Source: Fonticula alba (taxonomy: Eukaryota > Opisthokonta > Rotosphaerida > Fonticulaceae). Taken from it: a stretch of 33,550 bases of DNA. Position numbers and translations under genes: made by a program. The stretch's first letter is position 1. Every line of letters begins with the position of its first letter. The DNA lies in assembly GCF_000388065.1 (NCBI RefSeq), contig NW_009242972.1, positions 715,910 to 749,459 of the forward strand. The letters run 5' to 3'. The notes under the pieces were generated by a model. The model was not told the DNA's origin, did no database searches, and was given only the letters and a program-made list of their open reading frames with translations. Below, piece after piece: positions 9,779 through 21,100 of the stretch.

Positions 9779-11182
9779 TTAGTAGCCAACGAGCGCCCGG
9801 TAGAGAAAACCCAAGGTGGTCAGTGCCAGGAGAATGGCCATGAAGGCTTGGGAGGCATTTTGCAGGCCCAGGCGTTGGGCCAGCTGATCGAGGGCACTTC
9901 CATGGCCGAAGCGCGATGCCCCGGAGGCGGAGGCAGAGGCGCTGCCGGCGGAAGCACCAGCAGCAGTCGACCGGCCGGCCGGGGCTCCAGACCGGGAGGC
10001 ACCGTCGGACATTGGCCGAGCCACCAGGCGGATTCGCGGCAGGAGCTCGGTGTCAGCCAGGAGGGTGTTGAGCGTCTGACCATGGTAGGTGCTGTCGGGG
10101 GCGGGGGAACAAAAAGACAGGGGAGAAGGAGGGAAAGCCGACGCGGTGCGGAGGAAGGCGTTAGAGGGGCGGGGGGCGAGGGCGCCATGGGGGGCAGGGG
10201 CCGAGAGCCAGGCGGTGCGAACACACCGGAGCGGCCGCGTGGATTGGAGGGACCAGTTGGCGGAGTTGCCGATGCCGTGCTCGCGCTCGAGCCAAGTCAA
10301 CACATCGCGTAGAGTGTCACCCGCGGTGAAGGCGCGCTGCGGCCGGGACCCATCCGGCAGGTGGATGGCCACCGTGCAGGGAGTGGCTGGATCAATCTCG
10401 GAAGAGCGGCTCGGCGAGGAGGTGGCCGAGTCGGAGGCGGCCGGCGCATCCTGCGGCAGCAATGGAGGAAGGCGCAAGAGCGGGGCAGGTACGGCCGGAC
10501 CGAGCAGCGACATGGACACGTCAGCAGGGGACAGCCTGGGCAGAGAGGGAGGGGGAGGGGGAGAGAGAGAGAGAGAGAGAAGGAGAATGGAAATGGGCGG
10601 GCGGAGGGGGGCCCGGAGCGCACCCCCAGGCGACGCCCGCGCTGTGAGGAGGCAAACACGCTCTCCGGGCAGTGGGTATTCAGCATGCGCGTAATGTCGG
10701 CCATATTGAGGCCGGTGACGCGGCCGAGGACACCGCCGTTCTTGTAGAAAATGATCGTCGGCAAGCCGGACACCTGCTCGCGGCTGGTGGACTCGGTGAG
10801 GGTCTCGGTGTTGGCGCGGAAGAAGCCGGCATTCTGGTAGCGCTGGTTTCGGCTGAGCTGCTCGAAGAGCGGCTCCAGCGCGCGACAGGGGCCGCACCAG
10901 TTGGCGTAGAAGTCCACGACAACCTAGGCGGGGGGGGGGAGGGGAGCAGGGGCGACGACCGGGAGAAGGGGGAGTGGATGTCAGTGCCGAAGGGCAGGGA
11001 AACGGGGCAGCGGGGACGTCTGCCAACCAGGCGCCAACACGAGGAACAGGGAAGGCGGAAGACATTTCTTCGGGGGCGAAGGGACCAAAGGAGGAAGGGG
11101 GGAATCGTACCAGACGGCCGGTACGGTCGCTGACCACCTGGCGGGTGAAGTCCGCGTCGTCCTTCAGCTCAATGACGGCCAT
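9779..11182 (-). CDS. Thioredoxin-UBX fusion protein with a C-terminal membrane anchor
   Basis: Exons: 11182-11111, 10923-10660, 10450-10227, 10091-9779. The phases agree and give 290 residues. Residues 1-110 are a classical thioredoxin fold: VVVDFYANWCGPC with the redox pair C34/C37, cis-Pro in GLPTIIFYKNG (P79), and a C-terminal helix. Residues 136-212 are a UBX domain (beta-grasp, p97/Cdc48-binding family): CTVAIHLPDGSRPQRAF, the DTLRDVLTWL helix, WSLQSTRPLRTY, then LLPRIRLVARP. The usual FPR signature of the p97-binding loop reads RPL here. A Ser/Ala/Gly-rich linker leads to one hydrophobic helix (269-288) ending three residues before the C-terminus, typical of a tail-anchored protein. 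I infer a cytosol-facing redox or chaperone-like adaptor on the ER or another membrane that could recruit Cdc48. UAS-UBX proteins (FAF2/UBXD8) are the nearest known architecture, but their UAS domains lack the CGPC pair. I know no standard gene name for this combination. Confidence 0.87.
   Translation of the reverse strand: MAVIELKDDADFTRQVVSDRTGRLVRFPPSSFGPFAPEEMSSAFPVPRVGAWLADVPAAPFPCPSALTSTPPSPGRRPCSPPPPRLGCRGLLRQLVRPLSRAGAALRAAQPKPALPECRLLPRQHRDPHRVHQPRAGVRLADDHFLQERRCPRPRHRPQYGRHYAHAEYPLPGERVCLLTARASPGGALRAPLRPPISILLLSLSLSPPPPPSLPRLSPADVSMSLLGPAVPAPLLRLPPLLPQDAPAASDSATSSPSRSSEIDPATPCTVAIHLPDGSRPQRAFTAGDTLRDVLTWLEREHGIGNSANWSLQSTRPLRCVRTAWLSAPAPHGALAPRPSNAFLRTASAFPPSPLSFCSPAPDSTYHGQTLNTLLADTELLPRIRLVARPMSDGASRSGAPAGRSTAAGASAGSASASASGASRFGHGSALDQLAQRLGLQNASQAFMAILLALTTLGFLYRALVGY
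10553..10581. repeat. GA-rich simple repeat in Trx-UBX intron 2
   Basis: A GGGGGA-(GA)n tract lies inside the intron 10451-10659. It is CU-rich in the sense direction, between the donor GTGTTT and the acceptor GCCGCAG. Confidence 0.9.
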
Positions 11183-12164
11183 GGCTACAGGTGGGGAGGG
11201 GGGGGGGCGGGGGCGGGGGGTGTACGAAAACGGAAGAGAGGAGGGGGGGGGGAGCGAAAGGGGAAGAGGTCGCGCAGAGGGAAGGGGGGGGGGGGGACGG
11301 AGGCTCTCAGGATGACCGGGCCCCGGAGCGTGGGCCAACGCCACATCCCCCACCCAAAAGGCCCACCTGCCTGCGCCTGCACCTGCACCTGCGCCCACGC
11401 CGGCGTCGGGCTCGCCAGCCTTCTGGCACGCGCATCCGCGCGCATCTGCACCCGAATCGTGGGGGTCGGGGGGGGCCGGAGGGGCCAATCCGACGAATAT
11501 TCCGTCCCTCCCTGGTGAGAGAGCCCCGGTTCTTTTCGGCACACGGAGGTCTCCGCCCCGGCCCGAACGCGCCCACGGACACAGCATCTTTTCTCTCCGG
11601 CTCGCTCACCGAAAAAGACCCTCCCCCCCCCCCCCGGGTGTGTCCCCTGTCCGGGTGACGCCATGTCTTTTGGTATCCTTGCCGGGGCACCGTCGGCAGG
11701 TCCGGCGGGGTGGCGGGAAGAAAGGCAAGAAGCTGGAATAAAAATAGTCCATTTAATTGGCCCCAGGGTCCGGGCAGTGTGGGAGCAGAGCCATTCGCCG
11801 GGCCCGGCCGGGTGCCAATGGCCCTGTCCATGGGCAGCTGCTTCGTGTTGTTCGCCACACCATGGGCCCGATCGGCCTGCCGCTGGGCGTCGAGATCCCT
11901 CCCGGGGTTTCTCGCGCGCGCAGAATGCGGTGAGACAGTCCGCCCCCCCCCCGCCCCCCCCTTCCCGCGCCCCATGGTGCGCGGCGCGCCTCCCCTTTAA
12001 AACACCGCGGTCACCGCCCGAGCATGAGAGAGAGAAGGAGAAAGAGGGATGGGCAGCAGACCAAGGACCGTGGGGGTGGGGATGTTTCCAAAGAGGCCTA
12101 CAGCATGTATTTTACTGGTGCGGGGCGAAAAATAGGCAGACAGAGAGAGAGAGAGGGCCCCATA
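11183..12164. other. Spacer between the Trx-UBX start and the midasin stop
   Basis: The 982 bp should hold the Trx-UBX promoter and 5' UTR and the midasin 3' UTR. It has several short G or C homopolymers (for example 11285-11297 and about 11622-11636) and an AATAAA hexamer on the plus strand at 11737, which is the wrong orientation for either flanking gene. I recognise no coding region here. Confidence 0.6.
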
Positions 12165-15100
12165 TCAGGCCGAGTAGGAGGAGGCGCCGGAATTGCTGGC
12201 AAGCTCGAACCACTGGCGCAGAGCACCAGCCAGGACAGACGGAAGCTGAGCCACATCGCGCACCAGGACATAGTACTCGAAGGGGAAGTCCTCCAGGTAC
12301 CGGGTCATGGTCATGCGGCCATTGACATACTCCACCTGGCGCAGGTCGGACAGAGACTGCTCCCGGCGGTCGATGGCCAGCAGGACAACCATGATGCGCT
12401 CGGCGGCGGCCAGGCGCGCATGGCGGGCCAGCTCCAGCCGGGCATCATCCAGCAGGGCACCATCGGACACGATGAGAGCCAGCTGCCAGGTGTCGCCGGC
12501 GCTGGCACCCTGGGCCGCGCGGGCCTCGGCCAGCATGACGCGCAGCTGGCCAAGCAGCGACGCCACATAGGTCTTGCCCTGGCGGAAGGTCAGCCGACCG
12601 ACCACCTGGGCACCGGCCTCCGGGCCGAAGGGCTGCGACGAGCTGCCCAGCAGCCCGGCAATGCCCTGGTGCAGGATGTTGGTCTGCTCGCCGAAGCCGA
12701 GGATGCCGAGCCCGGCGATTTCCAGGCGCTGCAGGGCGTCCGCCAGCAGGGCCACCGTCTCGAGGGCGGTGCGCGCGGCACCCGCCTCACGCATGGACTG
12801 CGAGTCGTCCACCGCAATGACCACCTGGTAGGCCCGGCGCGCGGGGCGCGTGCGCCGGAGCCAGATCTTGTCCTGGCGGAACTGCGACGCGATGTACGGG
12901 ATGATCCGGCGCATGTTCAGCCGCTTGCCGGTGCGGTAGTCCCCGCGCAGCTTGGTGGCCAGCGTCGGCTCCAGGACCAGGCGCAATTGCTCGGTCAGGT
13001 CGGCCGACAGGTCCGCCACGCAGGCGGCCACATCCAGCCACAGCCGGCGCGCGGCGTCGGCATCGGCCTCCGGGCCGCCGGCCCCACCGGCATGGAAAGC
13101 CTCCAGGGTCCGGTCCACCTCCAGGCGCAGGGCCTCCAGCTCCTCGGCGGTCTCCGGCCGGCGGATATACTCGTCGGCCAAGCCACGCCGGTGCTCGGTG
13201 TCGGCGTCGTCCATCTTCCGGTCGGCATCGTCACCCGAGTCGGAGTCAGTGCCCGAGGGGGCATCCTCACCGCCGATGGCGGTCTGCCGCCCGGCAAGGT
13301 GCTCCGGGGCCTGCTCCTCCGGGGCCAAATCCACGTCCATGGCGTCGTCGTCCTGCCCGTCCTCGGGGCCAGCGTCATCGGCCGAGGGCGGGGCCCCGGC
13401 CGCATTGTTGGTCGACGTGGGATCCGTGTCGGCGCCACCGGACTGCGACGATTGCTGCTGCGGCTGCTGCGAGGCCACCTGGACCGAGGGGTCCAGGCGC
13501 TCGAGCGGCGCCTCATCGGCCACCTCGGCCTCGGAGGGCGGCTGCTCGGCGGCGGCCGGATCCTCGGCCTCCATGCCGTGGGCGGCGTCCTCCTCCGGGG
13601 CGGTGGGGCTCTCATCATCGATGATGCCCATGGCGGCCGGCGGCGGGGCCGTCGGCGAGCCATCTTCGGACTCCGGCGCGGCCGGGGGCTGCTGCTGGCG
13701 CTGCTGGGCCAGCTGCTCGTCGGTCGCCGCGCCGAGGGCCGTGGTGTCGGCCTGCTCATCATCGCGAACGTGCTCCATCAGCTCCGGCGCCAGGTCCGGA
13801 TCGAGGCGCTCGGCGTCGGCCTCCCGGCGGTCGGGCACCTCGGCCTCCTTGTCCCCGGGCGGGGCAAGGTCCGGCCGCTCCAGCTCATTCAGGCGCTTGG
13901 ACCAGCGGTTCAGCGCGTCGGCCAGTGACCGGGCCGGGTTCGGCATGTCCGGCCGCTGGGGCTGGGACCCGTCATCCGGCTGCTGGGGCCCGGCATCCGG
14001 CGCGCCGGCGCCCTCCTCCGGGCGCAGCTGCTGCTGCTGAGCCACCTGCCGGCCATGGCGGTCCTGCTGGTGGCTGGCGCTCGGGGGCGCCGCATCGGGC
14101 GGCGCATCATCCGGCGGGGCCCCCGACAGCGGGGTATCCCGGGGCTCGGGCTCGGCCTGGTCGTCCTCCTCGGCGGCCCCGGCTCCGGTGCTGGAAACCT
14201 GGGCACCCTCCGGGCCACGCAGCGACGCCGGGTCCTGCGCATCCGAAGGCCGGCCCTTCGGCTGGTTGTCCGACTGGTCGAGATCCTCCTCCTGCGGCTG
14301 GTCATCACCGGCTTCGGCGTCCTCCTCCATCGGAGCGGGGGTCTCATCCTCCGGGCCGCCAGCCGCACCGTCCGGCTTGTTGGCAGGGTCGTCCTCATTG
14401 TCGGCATCCTGGCCCGGGTCGTCCTGCTCCATGGGGGTGTCGTCCTCGGCGGCGGTGCCCTTCTCCGGGTCGATGGCCTCGTCGTCCGGGCCATCGTCAT
14501 CCGGATTGTCACCATGCTCCGGCGGCTGGCCCGACTCATCGTCACCGGCCAGGTCCTCGTCATCATCGCCGAGCTGCTCGCCGCCATCGAGATTCAGGTC
14601 ATCCGGCAGGTCCGGATCGCCGGCCGCCTCGTCGTCGGAGTTGTCCAGGCCGGGATCCGGCTCGCCACCGCGCGGGGCATTGTCATCCTCCAGGTCCTCG
14701 TAGTGCTTGGCTTCGGGGAAGTCCTCCGGCTCGGAGTCCGGGTCCGAGTCATCCTCGGCCTCGTCCTCCGGCGCCGGCCGGGGCTGGTCCTCATCCTCGC
14801 GGCGGTCCTCATCATTGCGGTCCTTGCTTTCCGGCTCGCGGCCCGACTCGTCGGCGACCACCTCGGACTCGCCCTCGGGCTGGCCCTGGCCGCCCTCGGC
14901 GTCGGACAGATCCCGCACATCGCGGTCGTCCTCCTGCTCGCCGAAGTTCTGCTTTTCCTCATCGATGTTCTCGATGTCACCGCTGGCCTCGCCCTCGCGA
15001 TCTTCCATGTCCTGGTCGTCGTCCGACTCCTCGGACTGCGAGTCAATGTCGGACCCGGCCTCGGTGCGGTCCGGGCCATCATGCAGGCGCCCATCAAAGT

Positions 15101-18100
15101 CCTCGGTCATTTCGATGCCATGCTCTTCGTCCTCCAACTCGCGGTCCTGCTCGGCCGGGTCCTGCTTCTCCTCGTCGCCCTTCAGGCCTTCGACCTGGGA
15201 TTCGTCTTGGATTTGCTCGGACACATCCTGCTGGCCCTGCTCGCCGTCGGCCATGCCAGTGCCATCCTCGACACTGAACTGGCCATCGCCATCGCCACCG
15301 GCCTCGGCACCGTCGTTGTCGGTTTGCACCTCGGCCGGGGCACACAGGCCGCTGGCAATCAGCGTGGCAAACAGCCGGCCCAGCAGCAGCAGGGCCTTGG
15401 CCGTGCCGCGGTGGAAGAGCACAAAGTCCCCGAGCAGCGACAGCCCGGCGGCCGTCAGGGCCCCGGTCTGCCGGTGCAAGTCACCGAGCATGGCCCCGGC
15501 CCGGTCGGCCGACAGCTGGCCCGAGAGCAGGGCCGCGCGCAGGCGCGGCACCAGGCCCAACAGGCGCGCCGGCAGCGAGGGGGACCCCACAGCCGACAGG
15601 GCTGCCGGGTCCTCCGTGTTGTCGTCATCCGCACCATCCTCGGCCGAGCCCGGCGGCACAGCGGCCAGGCGGAAGGCCGCCAGGTAGTGCGCATGCAGGG
15701 CAATGGCCGACTGGTCGGTCACATCCACCACCACCTCGCCGGGCACCACCGCCGCGGGGGTGGCGGCATCCTGCGAAAGGGCCGCATCGCCATCGGTAGC
15801 CTCGTCGTCGTCGTCGTCGTCGGAGAGGGCCGCCAGCAGGGCGGCCGCTTCCTTGTCGTCAGCGTCGTCGTCCTCGTCACCGTCGTTGTCAGCCGCATGA
15901 GCGCCATGCTCCGGGGCCGCCGCCTCGGCATCGGCCATCAGGGCGTCGCCCGACGAAGCGGTCCAGGCAAGGGGATCCCGGGCCCAGCCCTCGGCCAGGG
16001 CCGCGGCCTCGGCCAGCAGGGCAGCGAAGTCGGCCTCCAGCGCGGCGTCGCCGGTGTCAAGATGGATGCCATCGGCCCCGGCCAAGAGGGAGGTGTCTTG
16101 CTGGGGGGGCTCGGCCGCGGTGGTGGCCAGGGCGGCGCGCAGGTCGCGCAGCTCCGGCCCCAGGCCGGGCAGCGTGTCGGCAGCCTCGGCATACAGGCCA
16201 GCCACCTCGGTCAGGAGCCCATGCACCGGGCCCAGGGCAGCGGACAGGCGCACGCCGGACACCAGCCCCGCCGAGTGCAGGGACTCGGCAGTGGCATGGG
16301 CCGTCAGGCCGAAGTCCCGGCAAAGCTGGTTCAGGGCGGCCTGCTGCTCGGCCACGCGGGTGGCCAGGGCCGCGACCCGGTCGGCCAGGCACAGGTCGGC
16401 CAGGCCGGCGCCGGCGGCCAGCAGCGGCGCAAAGCGCCCGGTGTCCCGGGTGGCCGCGGCCTCCAGAGCCGGCGGCGCCACCTCGGCCGGGCCGCCGACC
16501 GTGCGCAGCTCCGCCAGGAAGCGCTGCCACTCGGAGAGCGTGCGGCCGGCACGGTCAAGCTGGTGCTTGGCCGCCTGGGCCCGGGCGGCGGCCACCGGGT
16601 GGGGAACCGCCGCGGCCAGGCACTCGGCCGGCATGGCACCGGTGGCGGACTGCTGCTCGGCGGCCGAGGCGGCAACCGGAAGCAGCCCGGTCAAATTGTG
16701 CCACAAGTCAAGCAGACCACGCAGGGTGGGCTGCGCCGCGGCCAGCGCCGCGCGCTGCTCGGTGGCCAGGCGCAACAGCGCCTCGGTCAGGGCCAGCAGG
16801 CGCCCGGCCCGAGTGCGCATTTCCTCGCACGGGGCCTGGGCCGCCCGGCGGACGGCAATCACGCCGGACGCACCGCGGAAGTAGTACACCACGGCATCCT
16901 GCCAGAGCCGGGCCAGGACACCGAGGGCAGCCCCGGCCCCCGGGGCCAGGGCCTCGGCGGCGTCCTGCGCCGTCCATGAAAGCAGGCCGCCGGTGTGGCC
17001 GTCCTCCGGGGCACCGACCGTGCCGGAGGCCCCGGCATCGAGGCCGCCCTCCAGCAGCTGGTCCAGCATGGGGACCGGCTGGCGGAAGAGGAAGCCCTCG
17101 GCCGCCTGCTCCGCCCGACGGTCAGCCCCGAGGGGCAGGACCCCGAGCGTGCGCAGCGACCGGAGCAGCTCAATCAGGCCCAGCTGCTTGGAGCGCTTCA
17201 GCTGGCGGAAGAGCCCATGGTGCTCGGCGACATTCGACCGGGAGTCCGACTCGCGTTGCAGGACCAGCGCCCGGTCCAGGGCCCCGGCCGCCAGGGAATC
17301 CAGCGTCAGCAGGTGCATGGCCAGGCGCCGAGTGGCCGGCGGGTCGGCCAGCTGGGCACGGCGATCGGCCCCGGCCCCGGAGGCCGGCAGCGCCGGCGCC
17401 AGGGCCCCGGCCACCGCGGCCCACAGCCGGACATGGAGATCGGCCGAAATGTCGGCCAAGGTGGCCGGCAGGGCAAGGACCGCGGCGTCTTCCACATCCT
17501 CCGACTGGTGGGAGGACGGCTCGCCGGTGGCCGGGGCCAGGGGCAGGCCCAGCTCCGTGGCCAGGGTCGTGGCCGTGGTCGGGCAGGCGCGACCGCGGTC
17601 CAGGTCCGCGGCCGCCTGCTTGGACAGGGCCACCGCGGCCGCCTGCTCGGCTTGCAGGAGCTCATCCTCCGGCGAGGCCCGGGCCGCGGCCGTCAGCCGA
17701 GTGACATCGCGAGCGGCATCGCGCGAGCGGATTTGCAATGCCCGAACCGCGCGCCGGGCCAGACGGGCCTGGGCCCGAGCCGCGGCCTTTTCGGCCCGGG
17801 CCGCCCGGGCGGCCACCAGCCCGGCGGCCGCCGACCGGGCCCGCGAGCTGGAGGTCAGCAGCTCGGCGTCGGCCTTCTCGAAGTGCTCGCGCACCGGGCG
17901 ATCCAGCAGGGCACCAAACTGGCGGACCATCTTGGCCAGCACCGCGTGGTTCTTGCGGGCGGCCTCGCGCAGGAGTGACACATCCTCCGCATGGTGCCAG
18001 CGGGCCAGCTTGACCACCTCGCGCACGCGGCCCTCCAGGGCAGCCCGCTCGCGGGCCAGCTCCTCGCGCACCACCGCACGATACCGGCCGAAGAAGCCCA

Positions 18101-21100
18101 GCACATTGTGCAGGCGGGCCAGCAAGCGCTGGCGGAAGCGCCGCAGCCCCGGGGCCGGGGCTCCCTCCATGCCCGGAGCCAAGCCCACCGAGTATTGCAG
18201 ATGCCCGGCGAAGGAGGCCAACAGACGCAGGCGCGCCTCGAATTGGCCCATTCGGCAGAGGGCCAGGAACTCCTTGATGGCTTGCAGCCGCTCGGCCAGG
18301 GGCCCGGCCAGATTCAGCCACCCCACCCGGCCGGCATCGAAGTCCGCCACCTCCACCGGCGTGGCCAGCAGCAAGTTGTTCAGGTGGAACCACATGCGGC
18401 TCAGGTCATCGGCATGGATGACCTCCCGTGCGGCGAACAGGTGCGGCCAGCAGGTGATCTCCAGCTGGCGCCAGCGGACCACCAGCTTCACCAGCGCCCG
18501 GTAGGTGTCGCCGATGGCGAAGCGCCCGCGCAGGTTGCGCCGCTCCCAGGGCTCGGCACGCTCGAGGACGAACTCCAGCCCGGCAAGAACCCGGGCCAGG
18601 GGGGCCGCAATCGGCAGGCGCAGGACGCGCTCGGCCGCCGCATCCACCTCGGCCAGCTCCTGGTCCCCGGGCCAGAGGCTCAGCAGGAAGGCCAGCCGGG
18701 CGCGCAGCTGCGACAGCCCGCGGAAGGCCCGGCGCGTCTCCGACACATTGGCGTCATGGTAGAAGTCGTAGTACCCGCCAAACTGGCTGGCACAGGTGAC
18801 CTGCGGCAGGAGCGGGCGCCATTGCAGCGAGTCCGCCACCTCCAGGGCCGTGTGCGAGAGCGTGGCGCTCGGGGCCACGCCGGCGGCTGCCTGATCGGCA
18901 CTGGCCGCGGCCGAGGCCGCCACGCCGGCCGGGTCGTAGTACGCCAACAGGCGCAGGGCCGGCGGCACGCCGGCCCCGGTGGGCGACGTCCGCCCGGTGA
19001 TCAGCAAATCCGCCAGATGCTCGAACTCCGCGGCCTCCTCGCCCGACAGGCTGGTGTCCTTGATGAGGGGGCCCGAGTCGGGGCTGCTGGTGCCGGCCGC
19101 CTTGGAGGCCGCCTTCAGCAGGAGGTCATAGCGCGACCGCGCCCGGCGGGAGGCCCCGCCACGGCGCTGCTCCCGCTGGACCAGGCGCCCATCGAGCGTG
19201 CGGAAGGCCGGGGTGTTGACACTGCGACTGCTTTCCAGCTGGGCCAGATGCTCGGCGGCCACCAGCAGGTGGGCCGGCCGAGCCAGGGCGTCCAGGTCAC
19301 GCGGCAGGGCCGCGGCAAAGGCCCCATCCTCGGCCCCGGGGTCGGCCATGGCCGTCCGGTCGGCCGAAGCCAGCGAGTCTTCCAGCAGCACGGTGCGGGC
19401 CAGGTCGTACGAGGCGCGCAGGGCGACGCCGCGCTCGGCCGCCGCCGCGGCTCCCTGCTGGAGAACCGCCCCGGTGGCCGGCAGCCCGGTGGCCGCGAAG
19501 CCGAACACCGCGCTGTAGATGGCCCGGATGAGGCGCTGCTGCTGCACGGTCAGGGCGAAGGTCACCCCCCGGCCCGGGGCCGTGGCCTTGGCCGGGGCGG
19601 CGGAGTCGGCAGCGGCGCCGGCAGCGGCGCCAGCGGCCACCGCGGCCGCCGCATACTCATCCGCCCCGGCCAGGCCGGCCATCATGTCGGCCACATCGGC
19701 CGAGAAGGAGGGGAAGTGCCGGTGCAGGTGGGCCGCCTCCTCCTCGGCGTCCGTGGCGTACTGGTGGTCCTGCGCGCGGTAGCGGAAGGCCGCCGCGTCG
19801 AGGGCCTCCTGCTCCAGGCGGCGCTGCTCCTCGGCATTCCAGCACCCGGCCAGCACGTCGAGCAGGGCCTCGAGGGTGGCGAAGCGCTCCGGCGTCAGCA
19901 GCAGCCCGGCATCCACGATGTCCGTGTACAGGCGCTGCAGCAGGACCACCGCCCGATCGGCGATGCGCTTGTGCTGCGGCGTGCCGGAGCGCGACCCGGC
20001 CCGGGAGAAGACCGCCTGGGCACGGCGGGCCAGCTCCGCGGCCGAGACCGCCGCCACGCCGGCCTCCGACAGGTCGGCATCCAGCAGCAGCAGCAGCCGC
20101 ACGGCATTGGTCGACGCCGCCGGCATGGCCGGCAGCGAGAGGAGCCACCGCGAGGCGCCAAAGCGCCCGATGGCACGCGGGGCCGCCAGAGCCCGGGCAA
20201 AGTTCCCGGCCACCAGGCCATGAGCCGCCAACAGGGCACCGGCCATGATCGGCTCCACCAGGTCCCGGTAGCCGGCAAAGCGCGAGCCCAGGCGCCCGGC
20301 GAAGACCACCAAATTGGCGGCCAGGCGCCGAGCGGTGGCCGGATCGCCGGACCCGCCGGCCACACAGGCCAGCGCCTGGTCCAGCGCACCGGCCAGGCGA
20401 TCGGTCTCGGCCGTGAGGGCAGCCACTTGCGACCGGCCGGGGCGCACCACGCGCAGGCGCTCCAGCCGGGCGATCTCGGCCCCGAGCAGCCGAGCCGCTC
20501 GAGCGGCCAGCCGGCCAGCCGGGCTCGGGAGTTCCGGCGAACTGCCCGACAGCCCGGCATCGAAGGACTGCCGGACCCGGTCGGCGGCCTGGACCCCGGC
20601 CAGGGCGTCCGACGCCCGGGCCAGGGCCAGCTCCGAGGCGCTGGCCGGGTCCACCGCCAACGGCAGGACATACGACCGGGCCAGGGCCGACCCGGCGTCC
20701 ACCAGCCCGGCGGCCATCAGCCGCACCGCCTCGGCCAGGGCAATGGCCGTGGCCGTGGCCCCGGCATCAACCGAGTCCGTCGGGGCCAGCGGCCGGGCTG
20801 CCGCCTCGGCCAGCGCCGCGTCCAGGGCATCCAGGCGGGCCGGATCGAAGGCACCGGCCCCGGCCCCGGGCCGGGTCCCGGTGGCCGCATGGTGCCGGTC
20901 ACTGAGGACCCGGGCCAGGCGCACCAGCCCGGCCAGCAGGGCAACAACCACCTGCTGCACCTGCCCGGCCGTGGGGGGCCGCTGCCGGGCGAAGAACTCC
21001 CGCAGGCGGGCCAGCTGGGCCACCCGCGAGGGGGCCTCATGGATGCCGGTGTCCTCGAGCGAGGCATTGATGGACAGGGCGGCCGTGGTGGAGGCCGAGC

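Noticed and set aside
9779-11587. A 602-codon minus-strand frame covering the Trx-UBX locus
   Set aside because: It reads the thioredoxin exons in the wrong frame and translates introns and the upstream spacer as Pro/Ser/Arg-rich sequence. The spliced four-exon model gives intact Trx and UBX domains.
11737-11742. AATAAA polyadenylation hexamer
   Set aside because: It is on the plus strand, whereas both adjacent genes are on the minus strand, and no plus-strand gene ends here.
11663-12325. Plus-strand frames in the spacer before the midasin stop
   Set aside because: Low-complexity composition, no recognisable domain, and no supporting splice or start context.
15790-15900. Short GTC/CTC repeats as a possible array or CRISPR-like structure
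   Set aside because: They encode Asp/Glu runs in midasin. There are no spaced direct repeats and the genome is eukaryotic.
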